DNA of 64,000 bases from Pseudobutyrivibrio sp. UBA3626 (lineage in GTDB: Bacteria > Bacillota > Clostridia > Lachnospirales > Lachnospiraceae): contig DFLF01000009.1 of the NCBI GenBank assembly GCA_002373675.1, positions 1 through 64,000 of the forward strand, read 5' to 3'. Both the position numbers and the translations under genes were made by a program. A model generated the notes under the pieces. The model was not told the origin of the DNA and made no database searches. It worked only from the letters and a program-made list of their open reading frames with translations. Every line of letters starts with the position of its first letter. The stretch's first letter is position 1. Of the stretch, positions 41,903 through 50,739 are shown piece by piece.

Positions 41903-43693
41903 TTACGCAAACTGGCTGTTATACAGTACGGCGTACTTACCGCCAAGTTCCATCAATTGGTCGTGATTGCCGACCTCCTTAATATCACCATTCTCCATAT
42001 AGAGAATCATATCCGCATCTCTTATGGTAGACAGACGATGGGCTATAACAAAGCTTGTCCTGCCCTTCATAAGTGTCGCCATCGCATCCTGTATTATCTG
42101 CTCCGTATGAGCATCGACATTACTGGTTGCCTCATCCAGAATCATAATCTCTGGATCGGCTATAATTGCACGTGCAATCGTAAGAAGCTGTCTCTGACCC
42201 TGTGAAATATTCTCTGCACCCTTACTGAGCACCATATCATATCCACCGGGCATTGTTCTTATAAATGAATCGGCACAAACACTCTCGGCAGCCTTCTTAA
42301 TCTCTTCATCCGAGACTTCTCTCTCTGTGGAATACTTAAGATTATCCTTAATTGTTCCCTCAAAAAGCCATGTATCCTGTAAAACCATACCAAAATGCTT
42401 ACGCAACTCATGTCTTGTCATCTTTGTGGTGTCAACTCCATCAACAGTAATCTTACCACCGTTAATCTCATAGAATCTCATCAAAAGATTAATAAGTGTT
42501 GTCTTACCTGCACCTGTCGGTCCTACAATTGCACATTTCTGACCGGACTTAACATTAATCGACACATCTTGCATAAGTAGCTTGTCGGGAAGATATCCAA
42601 ACTGAACGTGTTCAAATGTTACAGCTCCGTCAGTAACAGTCGGTATCTCTCCCTTTTCGGGATCCGGTATCTCTTCTTCTGCATCAAGAAGTTCAAACAC
42701 GCGCTTTCCGGCAGCACCCGCTGCGGAAAGCTGACCTGACATCTGAGCAAACGTTGTAAAAGGCTGAGAAAATGACTTCGTATATTGAATAATCGACTGC
42801 ACATTTCCAATGGAAATAGTACCGCTTAATGCCATCATACAGCCAATCAAAGCACTTATAGCATAGCCTATATTATTAACTGCCTGTGTGACAGGCATAA
42901 CCGAACCGGCGTATCCTTCCGCCTTCTTCGCCTTACTCTGCAAATTATCATTAATCTCGTAAAAGCCCTTCTTTGCCTTCTCCTGATAATTAAATGATGA
43001 CACAACATTCTGTCCGTCGAACATCTCCTCAACATATCCGTTAAGATCGCCTAAGAGATTCTGTTGCATATTATAATTCTTAGAGCTTAACTTAATTATA
43101 CTACCTGACGCAAGCATGGTTACGGGTACCATTGCAATCGCAACAAGCGTAAGCCATCCGTTAATCGTAAGCATCATTACAAGTATCCCGATTGCCGTAA
43201 ATATCTGCGTTACGGCGTTATACATATTCTTACCCAATGCCGTATTAATAGCGTCCACATCGTTGGTAATGACAGAAAGTATCTCACCGTTGGTACGTGT
43301 GTCATAATAATTAAGCTTCATTCGATGCATCTTAGCGTCAATATCACTTCTGATATCTCTGACTGTCTTGGCGGATATTCTCGCAAAAAGATTATTGGAA
43401 ATCATTGAGAATATCCATGCCACAACGTACAATACGACAAGAATAATCATAATAAGTACAATAGTTCCCACCTTGCCCAACTCATAACCGCCTATGCTGA
43501 TATATACATCATCCTGTGAAAACCAATCGCCATCAACTATCCCCTCATATAGAATAGTTGTTATATTACCGAGTATACTTGGTGCAAATATTGTAAATAC
43601 TGTACCCAAAAGGCCACAAATAATAGCACACGTTAATTGTCCCTTATATTTTCCAACGTAAGAAAGGATTCGTTTAAGCACTCCTGATTTCAT
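41903..43693 (-). CDS. ABC exporter half-transporter (canonical ATP site)
   Basis: 596 residues from the ATG at 43693 (AAAGGAGG upstream). Six membrane helices (20-320) and an ATPase domain with Walker A VGPTGAGKTTLIN, signature ISQGQRQLLT, Walker B IMILDEATSNVD and H-loop IAHRLST. The Walker B glutamate is present. It overlaps the partner gene by 20 bases. With that partner it forms a heterodimeric multidrug or lipid exporter of the BmrCD/TM287-288 type. Confidence 0.9.
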   Translation of the reverse strand: MKSGVLKRILSYVGKYKGQLTCAIICGLLGTVFTIFAPSILGNITTILYEGIVDGDWFSQDDVYISIGGYELGKVGTIVLIMIILVVLYVVAWIFSMISNNLFARISAKTVRDIRSDIDAKMHRMKLNYYDTRTNGEILSVITNDVDAINTALGKNMYNAVTQIFTAIGILVMMLTINGWLTLVAIAMVPVTMLASGSIIKLSSKNYNMQQNLLGDLNGYVEEMFDGQNVVSSFNYQEKAKKGFYEINDNLQSKAKKAEGYAGSVMPVTQAVNNIGYAISALIGCMMALSGTISIGNVQSIIQYTKSFSQPFTTFAQMSGQLSAAGAAGKRVFELLDAEEEIPDPEKGEIPTVTDGAVTFEHVQFGYLPDKLLMQDVSINVKSGQKCAIVGPTGAGKTTLINLLMRFYEINGGKITVDGVDTTKMTRHELRKHFGMVLQDTWLFEGTIKDNLKYSTEREVSDEEIKKAAESVCADSFIRTMPGGYDMVLSKGAENISQGQRQLLTIARAIIADPEIMILDEATSNVDAHTEQIIQDAMATLMKGRTSFVIAHRLSTIRDADMILYMENGDIKEVGNHDQLMELGGKYAVLYNSQFA

Positions 43694-45419
43694 CTTCAAC
43701 GACCTCCTTTCCCAATTGAATCTCCGCAATCTCCCGATACAAATCACATGACTTAAGAAGTTCCTTATGAGTTCCTATACCCACCGGTTCTCCCTTATCC
43801 AATACAATAATTCGTGTGGCGTCAATAATAGTATTGACACGCTGCGCCACTAATATCATAGTCGCTTCTCCCATCGACTCCTTAAGATTCTGTCTTAATA
43901 TCTTATCCGTCTTCATATCAAGAGCCGAAAAGCTGTCGTCAAATATATAAACCTCCGGCTTCTTCATAACTGCTCTAGCAATAGCAAGACGCTGACGTTG
44001 ACCACCTGAGAAATTAGTTCCTCCCTGCGCCACCACGGAATGATATACGCCATCCTTCTTATCTACGAATTCATCAGCACAGGCAATTCTGCATGCCTCC
44101 TTCCAGTCAGCCTCACTTCCGTTCTCATCGCCAAAATTAAGGTTAGAAGCAATATCTCCTGAAAATAATACATTCTTCTGCGGAACATATCCGATTAATT
44201 CCCGTAAATGTTCAAGCTTAAGATCCTTGACGTTGACTCCGTCGACGTAAACGTCTCCGAATAAAGTATCATACAATCTTGGTATCAGTTTAACAATACT
44301 TGACTTACCACAACCTGTGCGACCGATAATTGCCGTTGTCTCACCGGGCTTTGACACAAAACTGATTCCTTTAATAACGGGCTTTTCAGCTCCGGGATAA
44401 GCAAACGTAACATTGCGAAATTCAACCGTTCCCTTACAGGTTGTAGCAGGCTCTTCCTCCTCATCATCGACTATAGACGCTTCCGTCTCAAGAACCTCGC
44501 CTATGCGCTTCATACTCGCATATGCATCCGGAAACAGACTCACAACAAATGTCATAAGTATAATAGACAACAGTATTATATTGATATATTGCGTACTTGC
44601 AACTAATTCGCCTACCTCCATACTGCCTTTAATAACAAAGTATGAACCAACGCCCATAACACCGACTGTAGTTAATCCAAAAAGCATCTGTACCACGGGA
44701 AACAATGCTCCCGATATAGTAACCGACTTTCTTGAAATGCCCTTAGTCTCTTCATTGGTATCCGCAAATCTTTTAATCTCAGTGTCCTGCTTATTAAATG
44801 CACGAATAACACGAACACCTTCCAGTGTCTCTAAAAACAGCTGATTAATATCGTCAATCTTTTTTCGAAGCTTTACGGAATATCTGCTGGCTGCAACAAT
44901 AAGAGAAGTTGCCACAATCAAAAGAATCGGAATTGCAACCGCAAGAATAGAACTTGTAGGCCCTGCCGTTGCAGACGCAAGAACAAGTCCCACAACAGCC
45001 ATCATCGGAGCTAACAAACCGAGTCTTAATGCCATGGACAAAAATGTCTGAATTGTTGTTACATCGTTGGTATTACGTGTAATCAGGGATGCCGTACCAA
45101 ATTTATCAATCTCTGCGGCAGAAAATCCCTGCACCTTATCAAAAACTTCCTTACGAAGATCTCTCGAAAACTCTGTCGTAATACGTGCAGAAATATTAGT
45201 CCCCACAATATTGGTTGCACACGCGATGATTGTCAGAATAATCATCGCTATAGTCAACTCAATGAGAACTGACTCATCACCCTTCGATACACCGTCATCA
45301 ATCATATGCGATATAAGCGTAGGAAGAAGCATCTGTGTTACTGAAGCAACAAGCATAAATATTACAAGCATAATAATATGCTTAAGGCTTAGCTTCACCC
45401 TCTTAAAAATAGCTACCAT
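43674..45419 (-). CDS. ABC exporter half-transporter (degenerate ATP site)
   Basis: 581 residues from the ATG at 45419 (GGGAGG upstream). Six membrane helices, Walker A IGRTGCGKSSIVK, signature FSGGQRQRLA, and Walker B VYIFDDSFSALD, where aspartate replaces the catalytic glutamate; the H-loop is VAQRVNT with glutamine for histidine. Both changes are the mark of the non-hydrolytic site in heterodimeric exporters. First gene of the exporter/MerR operon. Confidence 0.9.
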   Translation of the reverse strand: MVAIFKRVKLSLKHIIMLVIFMLVASVTQMLLPTLISHMIDDGVSKGDESVLIELTIAMIILTIIACATNIVGTNISARITTEFSRDLRKEVFDKVQGFSAAEIDKFGTASLITRNTNDVTTIQTFLSMALRLGLLAPMMAVVGLVLASATAGPTSSILAVAIPILLIVATSLIVAASRYSVKLRKKIDDINQLFLETLEGVRVIRAFNKQDTEIKRFADTNEETKGISRKSVTISGALFPVVQMLFGLTTVGVMGVGSYFVIKGSMEVGELVASTQYINIILLSIILMTFVVSLFPDAYASMKRIGEVLETEASIVDDEEEEPATTCKGTVEFRNVTFAYPGAEKPVIKGISFVSKPGETTAIIGRTGCGKSSIVKLIPRLYDTLFGDVYVDGVNVKDLKLEHLRELIGYVPQKNVLFSGDIASNLNFGDENGSEADWKEACRIACADEFVDKKDGVYHSVVAQGGTNFSGGQRQRLAIARAVMKKPEVYIFDDSFSALDMKTDKILRQNLKESMGEATMILVAQRVNTIIDATRIIVLDKGEPVGIGTHKELLKSCDLYREIAEIQLGKEVVEDEIRSA

Positions 45420-45480
45420 CAATCATTCCTCCCGTAAATATATTACTAATACTATGAATGCAATAATAACATAACACCAT

Positions 45481-45603
45481 GGTGTCAGGTCAAAGAAATT
45501 TTCTTGCTTTACCTGAACACCTCCGGGTTTAAGAGTATTGCCTGTCTTTAAGTTCTATTCTTAACTATGCGTTAATTATAAAACTCAAGGAGGATTGCGA
45601 CAA
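45481..45603 (-). promoter_or_regulatory. Promoter and hairpin leader of the ABC exporter operon
   Basis: TTGTCG (45598-45603), 17 bases and TATAAT (45575-45580) give a leader of about 150 bases. It contains a hairpin (45481-45521; arms GGTGTTCAGGT and ACCTGACACC with one bulge) preceded by CCGGAGG. A 25-codon frame (MVLCYYCIHSISN...) then overlaps the exporter start. The layout resembles translational attenuation of drug-exporter genes such as bmrCD. Confidence 0.45.
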
Positions 45604-45687
45604 CATCATAAGATGACAATATATTATCAATTTGTGCCGCCGAGCCCTAATTGACCGACCTCTTTGGAGCGAGGGATGCTAAATAAA

Positions 45688-45828
45688 CTAATTCTTTAAG
45701 CAGCCAATCGGAATGACGTATACACCATCTTCACGCCTATAACCATACTCGGTCGCTGTAATGACAAGCTTGAGATCTGGTAATCTAAGCGGAACCTGTT
45801 TTTCTTTTTTGTTGTATTCGGTAATTAT
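45688..45828 (-). pseudogene. DUF4143 ATPase, C-terminal remnant
   Basis: 47 codons reading KEKQVPLRLPDLKLVITATE, then YGYRRED and GVYVIPIGCLKN, the usual last residues of one group of DUF4143 ATPases. Upstream frames are closed. Confidence 0.5.
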
Positions 45829-45857
45829 TGAAATTTAACACTTATGCGCAATACAAT

Positions 45858-45953
45858 CTAACATTTATGTGGCTCTTTATTTAACACATCTGTGCGACAT
45901 AACTCATCATCACCTAGTTTACTAAAATCATCAAGAAAATCCTTTGGTTCCAT
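45858..45953 (-). CDS. 31-residue ORF with strong ribosome site
   Basis: ATG at 45953 behind GGAGGTATT; the product MEPKDFLDDFSKLGDDELCR plus 11 residues is acidic and has no known family. It may be the head of a lost gene, since it ends in AT-rich non-coding sequence. Confidence 0.35.
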   Translation of the reverse strand: MEPKDFLDDFSKLGDDELCRTDVLNKEPHKC

Positions 45954-45992
45954 AATACCTCCAATAACTAAACCTCTATAATAATACCTTCT

Positions 45993-46330
45993 TTGCTATT
46001 ATATCACACAATGATATATACAAAACGTAAGCGAGATGTCAAAAGAAAGTATTTCATGGAGCGAGAATGTGACTGTCGTGCCGGTTATAAGCATCATCTT
46101 ACGGATAAATACCTTGAATACCTTAAGATTGACCTTATAGATGTATGTAAGAGGGAAAAACTGCATCAAGTAGACCTACTCTCTCCTGCCAGGAGGCGGT
46201 CGAGAGGTAGTGAAAGAGAATAAAAAAAGAACTCTGGGCCCTCCGTTATCCAACAGTGGGTCGAGCTCTTTCTATAATCATTATAGCATCTTTTGGGTTA
46301 TAGTCAATAGCTATAAATCAGGTTGGCAGT
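45993..46330 (+). other. Plus-strand remnant and hairpins before the IS element
   Basis: An open frame on the plus strand reads RECDCRAGYKHHLTDKYLEY and DLIDVCKREKLHQVDLL, protein-like but without a ribosome site. It ends in a hairpin (CTCTC...GAGAG around 46180-46210), followed by imperfect dyads near AAGAACTC and GAGCTCTTT. Family not recognised; I treat it as debris. Confidence 0.3.
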
Positions 46331-48065
46331 GTAAATATTTACTCGGAAAATTTTGGACAGAACATCCCACAATGATATGTAAGACTTGAATTGCCTTTAT
46401 TCTATCATTTTTTTATTTTTTTATAAAGCCATTATCTAGTTAGTAGCGCTCATCGTTTATATCTTTTATTTTTCCATTCAAATAAAACCATAGTTGTTTA
46501 CTCTTCTCAAGCGATAGTGTTGCACTAATTGATTCAGAGTATTTACCATACTCTTTTTGTTGCTGAGTTCTATAGCTTTTTACAGCCCTAAACTTTGTTT
46601 GTGCGCTTAAGACAACTTCCTCTGCACCTGCGGCCATTGGTAGTGCTTCTCGTTGATATTTCACTAATTCAAGCATATCTCCTCCGTTCCAATAGTACTC
46701 AAGTAAACGTGCCATTTGAGATGCACCATGCCTACTCCAACCCATTGGATTTGTACTCATCCTTTTTGATAAAACATGATACACATGTCCTTCTGTAGAT
46801 GACCCCACTATACCTTTTTCCTTCTTCAAGCGATATTTTGCTGCACTCCAATTAGCGTCAATAAAATTCGCCGCATCTTCTATTCTTTCTAAAACAGTTT
46901 CATCATCTGTACAGTTTTTCAACCTATTTACTATGTTATAAAAATCAGCTTTTGTTTCGCTTCTTATACATTTATATAATTCCTGCTTTGCATCGTCTGC
47001 ACTATCTTTCATGTGAGAAGTTAGCTTTGTTATATATTGTTTGATGTGATACTCGTCTAACACAAAGGTCACATTCATAATTCCTCTATAACCAGTCTTA
47101 ATCCAGTTACCACCATCAGAATTCATGTATATTCGTTTTACATTTTCAACATCATATGTGTCTTCTATATAATTAAAAATCTCTTGCCAAAAAGCTCTAT
47201 TATCTTGCTCATCTCCGCGACAAAAATAGTGCGGATTAACAAGTTTATAGCGTTGACTTCGTGGTGCTTCAGGCACTATCCCTTCGTGAACATACACAAT
47301 CTTATTAATTGCTCCATTCAGCTTTCGCCCATTGTCGCTGTATTTCAAATCTCCCTTTATATTCTGAAACTGCAAATTATAATGATCTTCGTCCGCTTCT
47401 ATATATAGATACTCAACTTCTTTTTTCTTATCTGGTTTCTTATAATTAGCAGGAAAATTTAATCCATGGATGACATTTTTAACGGCACCTTTAGTAACAC
47501 CACTAGGCGAGGCTACTTCGCCACCTTTTCTATACGATGTCTGTACAGTTTCTTCGAGAATATTTGCTACAGCATCATCTGTCATAGATTGATTGGGCAA
47601 TAATCCAAGAACTTTATCTATTAGATAGCATGACAAGGGCTTACCCTCTTCATCCACTTCATCTTTTGATACATATAATGTCTTTTTAAATTCAATATCT
47701 CCGACAGAGGTTATCAGCTTTTTATCGTCATACTTATGCTCAACATACCAGTGGTTTTTCCTTATAGGCATCTTTTTTATTACATCATTCATTTCTTGTA
47801 TTACTGATTCAACAATCCGTCTAGCAATCTCATCTGTTTCTTTTCGTGTAGCAGTAATGAATTCTGCCAAATTTTCCGGTTCTTTATAAAAATCCTTCCT
47901 TAATTCACAAAACTTATTAATGCATTCTTCGTTAAAATAGCGTATAATTTCTTCCATAAAAGAACATCCCTCCTGGTATAAAGTATTTTAGTGCAAATCA
48001 ATACCATACCATATGTCGGATGTTCTTTTCTATTGCTCTCTATTATTTTCCGAGGAAAATTTTAC
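46331..48065 (-). mobile_element. ISLre2-family insertion sequence
   Basis: The transposase gene is flanked by imperfect 20-bp inverted repeats: GTAAATATTTACTCGGAAAA at 46331-46350 and GTAAAATTTTCCTCGGAAAA read inward from 48065. A second shared block, AGAACATCC, occurs farther in on both sides. No target duplication is obvious in the flanks. Confidence 0.8.
46440..47957 (-). CDS. ISLre2-family transposase (UPF0236)
   Basis: 505 residues, the usual length. Seen are the N-terminal helices, YLYIEADEDHYNLQ with the DED catalytic-type aspartates, VHEGIVPEAPRSQRYKL, IYMNSDGGNWIKTG, FVLDEYHIKQYI and STEGHVYHVLSKRMSTNP near the C-terminus. Frame intact, so potentially active. GGAGG precedes the start. 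Confidence 0.9.
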   Translation of the reverse strand: MEEIIRYFNEECINKFCELRKDFYKEPENLAEFITATRKETDEIARRIVESVIQEMNDVIKKMPIRKNHWYVEHKYDDKKLITSVGDIEFKKTLYVSKDEVDEEGKPLSCYLIDKVLGLLPNQSMTDDAVANILEETVQTSYRKGGEVASPSGVTKGAVKNVIHGLNFPANYKKPDKKKEVEYLYIEADEDHYNLQFQNIKGDLKYSDNGRKLNGAINKIVYVHEGIVPEAPRSQRYKLVNPHYFCRGDEQDNRAFWQEIFNYIEDTYDVENVKRIYMNSDGGNWIKTGYRGIMNVTFVLDEYHIKQYITKLTSHMKDSADDAKQELYKCIRSETKADFYNIVNRLKNCTDDETVLERIEDAANFIDANWSAAKYRLKKEKGIVGSSTEGHVYHVLSKRMSTNPMGWSRHGASQMARLLEYYWNGGDMLELVKYQREALPMAAGAEEVVLSAQTKFRAVKSYRTQQQKEYGKYSESISATLSLEKSKQLWFYLNGKIKDINDERY

Positions 48066-48109
48066 GCTACCTAAAAAAGCAAGGACTTTCTCATACCTTT
48101 TCACATCAT

Positions 48110-48574
48110 TCAATACTCATATAAAGTATGCTTAACTAACCTATCCCCTTCATATACTAACTTCATTGAGAAAAAGCCATTAGATTCATCCATAATACAT
48201 GGCAAAAAGAGCTTATCTCCCTCCCACATTGGAAGGTTCATAATCTGATCAACCGGAACCCATTGAAGCTCACCTTCATTGCATTCATTAATCAGTCTAC
48301 CATCGTAGGCACTTGCCGTATACAGATGCATATACTCTGTCTCGTACACGTCAGATACAAATGTAATAAGTGCTCTATATCGAAATTCGGTAAGTCTTAG
48401 CCCAGTCTCTTCTCTTACTTCTCTCAAGACACATTCTTCTGGGCTCTCTCCGTCTTCCGTATGCCCGCCTATTCCTATCCATTTTCCTTCATTAGGATCA
48501 TCGGATTTCTTAGTGCGATGAAGCATTAGGTATTTATCATTCTGCTTGATGTAACATAGAGTTGTGTTCTTCAT
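48110..48574 (-). CDS. NUDIX hydrolase (8-oxo-dGTP diphosphatase-like)
   Basis: 154 residues with a perfect Nudix box, GGHTEDGESPEECVLREV then REETGL, which binds Mg2+ for pyrophosphate hydrolysis. The N-terminal MKNTTLCYI and the MLHRTKK strand match MutT-like 8-oxo-dGTP diphosphatases of Firmicutes. The likely task is nucleotide-pool cleaning; the exact substrate is not certain. Confidence 0.88.
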   Translation of the reverse strand: MKNTTLCYIKQNDKYLMLHRTKKSDDPNEGKWIGIGGHTEDGESPEECVLREVREETGLRLTEFRYRALITFVSDVYETEYMHLYTASAYDGRLINECNEGELQWVPVDQIMNLPMWEGDKLFLPCIMDESNGFFSMKLVYEGDRLVKHTLYEY

Positions 48575-48826
48575 CTAAAAAGCCCTCAAACTTCTACACA
48601 AAAAACAAATAAGATTATCCGCCACCACACGAATGCTCCGCTTAGCCTACGCAATGAAAAAAAGAGTCATGAGTGAGAAATCTTAAGATTCCCGCTTCCG
48701 CACGAATAATCTTATATAATATTAACACAAAACTATTTCCTAATGAAGCCTTCGATCCATGATGTGATACCTTGAACATCAAAAAGGTTCTAAATATAAC
48801 TTGTTCTATATTTATTCGGAATAATC

Positions 48827-49003
48827 TCACGAAATGATATATCCCGCAAATAGCGCTACTGCTATAAAAAGCGCAATTGAGGTCAAGCACCCGCCGCCTT
48901 TCGACTTATTACTTCCTCCTCCCCCTTTACCATACTCGAGAAGTACATCTGTAAGAAACAAGTCCTCACCATCTATTTTCCCGTTATTATTCCAATCTAT
49001 CAT
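48827..49003 (-). CDS. 58-residue EF-hand-like, single-span membrane protein
   Basis: ATG at 49003 with AAGGA six bases upstream. The product has three parts: an EF-hand/dockerin-like loop DWNNNGKIDGEDLF at residues 3-16, a glycine-rich linker (YGKGGGGSNKSKGGG), and a C-terminal membrane segment (CLTSIALFIAVALFAGYIIS). This is a calcium-loop plus tail-anchor design in a micro-protein. Its role is unknown; it could respond to Ca2+ at the membrane face. It lies alone between the NUDIX gene and a palindromic repeat. Confidence 0.65.
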   Translation of the reverse strand: MIDWNNNGKIDGEDLFLTDVLLEYGKGGGGSNKSKGGGCLTSIALFIAVALFAGYIIS

Positions 49004-49050
49004 TAGTTATCCTTTACATTGTACTGAGTATTTATTGCATTTAAAAAAAG

Positions 49051-49077
49051 TTGACAGAAGGACCGTCCCCCTGTCAA
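49051..49077. repeat. Interspersed palindromic repeat, third copy
   Basis: TTGACAG, AAGGACCGTCCCC and CTGTCAA; same family as 13231 and 41000. The core ggACCGTcc is itself near-palindromic. Confidence 0.7.
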
Positions 49078-49089
49078 TAATATAAAAAT

Positions 49090-49119
49090 AAGCTGTCAAG
49101 TATTTTTTCTTGACAGCTT
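49090..49119. terminator. Bidirectional hairpin (AAGCTGTCAAG)
   Basis: An 11-bp perfect stem around an A/T-rich loop, just downstream of the small hypothetical gene at 49151 on the minus strand. Confidence 0.5.
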
Positions 49120-49150
49120 GCTATAACCAATTTAGTTATAAATATACAAG

Positions 49151-49393
49151 TTATAATCCTCTCCTATATATTTCCTCATTAATCATTTCACTCATTCTAT
49201 CATCACGATTTTCATATTCACATTTACGTCTAGCTGCTAAAAGCTTTTCATCATCCCAACTTTCTATTTCTTCTCTTCTATTTTTTTCAATCTTTTCATA
49301 TTTATTACGAGCAGATTCAAAGAAATTATCTTCCATTTTTGAAAACTTATCACTTCCCGTCGCATCGTCTAACCAACTTCCTAAAAGACCCAT
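49151..49393 (-). CDS. Hypothetical charged protein (80 residues)
   Basis: Mostly helical and charged (FFESARNKYEKIEKNRREEI). It begins MGLLGSWLDD, a short hydrophobic cap, and has no known domain. GGAGG upstream. It lies 24 bases after another small charged protein, so the two probably form a pair. No function assigned. Confidence 0.6.
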   Translation of the reverse strand: MGLLGSWLDDATGSDKFSKMEDNFFESARNKYEKIEKNRREEIESWDDEKLLAARRKCEYENRDDRMSEMINEEIYRRGL

Positions 49394-49417
49394 AATACAT
49401 TCCTCCTTTAATATATA

Positions 49418-49606
49418 TCATTCATTTCTTAGCCTATCTGCCTTTTCCCGATTTCTTTCAGCTCGTTCAAAAGCTTCTTTTGCCTTTCCATAATGCTCAT
49501 CACCTAATCCATTTTTTGCATATGCCCACTCACGTTTACCCTTATTTTCATATGTTTCTGCGGTAGATTCAAATCTTTTAATCTGCGTTTCTTTTGAATT
49601 TGCCAT
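49418..49606 (-). CDS. Hypothetical coiled-coil protein (62 residues)
   Basis: A highly charged helix throughout (IKRFESTAETYENKGKREWA, AKEAFERAERNREKADRL), no cysteine or membrane segment. GGAGAGGG precedes the ATG. Co-transcribed with the 80-residue protein downstream. Confidence 0.6.
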   Translation of the reverse strand: MANSKETQIKRFESTAETYENKGKREWAYAKNGLGDEHYGKAKEAFERAERNREKADRLRNE

Positions 49607-49649
49607 AGCCCTCTCCTCTCTAATACATTAGACAATAATATTTATACTA

Positions 49650-49678
49650 TGTAGTAGGTCTTGTAAAGACCTACTACA
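49650..49678. terminator. Perfect hairpin (TGTAGTAGGTCTT)
   Basis: A 13-bp perfect stem with a 3-base loop between the surface-protein fragment and the coiled-coil gene. The flank has no long T run on either strand, so activity is uncertain. Confidence 0.5.
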
Positions 49679-49771
49679 TCTGATATGCGTAGTATATCAG
49701 GCGATTTTCGGCTTCGGGTATAAACTTATTCTATACGAAAAAACTTAGGACATTACTGACCTAAGTTCATT

Positions 49772-50545
49772 CTAATTAAAACTACTCTCATCTATGCTCG
49801 TTCTTATGGTTGTAAGAAGATATCGCTGACTTGTTATCTTCTTTGTAGATTCATTACCGGAGAAGTCCTTTACTACAAGTAGGAAATACTCTATGTCTTT
49901 CTCATTCTCTTTAATCTTATGTCTGCAAGTGAAGTTATTATCCTTGTTTTGAAATGCAAATGTTATCCTAGTTGCATTACTTTTAACTTCTTCTAGTTTT
50001 CCATCCTTATATGCATACAGCTTTACTTCCTTTATTCCACTGCTATCATTTGCATACCTTGAGTTAGTATAGTAATCATTACATGCTTGGTTTATGTTGT
50101 TATTACTTACATATACAGAGTTATCTACGGCACTTGATTCATCACCCAAAATTACAGGCTTTGTATTATCATATCTAGTTGTTATTTTTTCAGTTTTTAC
50201 ATTGCCTACATTATCAGTTGCTTCAATAGTAAAGTCCCTAGTACCTTCATATTTATCCGTTAGTGTGAATTTACAACTATCTATGCCTAAAGCCATAACC
50301 TTGCCATTGTAATCCTTGATTACTACTTGTTTTAGATCAGAGCCTACATATGTTGTATCTTTAAGATAATCAGTTGCATTTACGCTAATTACTGGAGCTT
50401 TATTAGTCCATGTAGTTACAGTCTTATCTAGTCCATGAATTACAGGCGCACTCTTATCTATCTTCATATTTTTTGATACTAGTTTAGTTACATTTTTGTC
50501 CTTATCATATACATAGGCTGTATAGATATAATCTCCTTCTCTGTT
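49772..50545 (-). pseudogene. Surface protein with Ig-like repeats, 3' remnant
   Basis: 257 open codons without a proper start: the frame opens right after a TAG at 50546 with NREGDYIYTAYVYDKDKN. At least two Ig-like domains follow (IDKSAPVIHGL...DNVGNVKTEKIT, then DNTKPVILGDE...), with the 'DxTxPxI' and 'DNxGNxxT' pattern of bacterial Ig-like repeats. No sortase motif or membrane tail at the end. It is the tail of a larger extracellular protein whose 5' part has been lost. The longest ATG piece starts at 50467. Confidence 0.65.
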
Positions 50546-50638
50546 CTAAAGACCTAGATTCTGAATATCTTACCTATTTGCGTCATTTATGACTTTGACG
50601 CAAACGTGGCACAAACCGTGACCAAAATACGCAAAAGC

Positions 50639-50681
50639 AACGAGGGCATCTCAAACGCAATGTTGTTTGATAGCCCTCGTT
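50639..50681 (-). terminator. Terminator downstream of the GGGtGRT gene
   Basis: A 9-bp stem AACGAGGGC/GCCCTCGTT with an inner stem (TCAAAC...GTTTGA), about 60 bases past the stop; a short T-rich stretch follows on the minus strand. Confidence 0.7.
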
Positions 50682-50739
50682 AAAGTGACGTTTTTACGCC
50701 ATTTATTAGATTCTGGTTTCGTTCAAACTGTCTAATATT

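Noticed and set aside
48642..48890. An 82-codon minus-strand frame after the NUDIX gene's upstream region
   Set aside because: It overlaps the 3' half of the better-supported 58-residue EF-hand-like gene in another frame and has no ribosome site.
13231..49077. CRISPR array
   Set aside because: The repeats are palindromic but dispersed by tens of kilobases with no regular spacers; no cas gene is visible.
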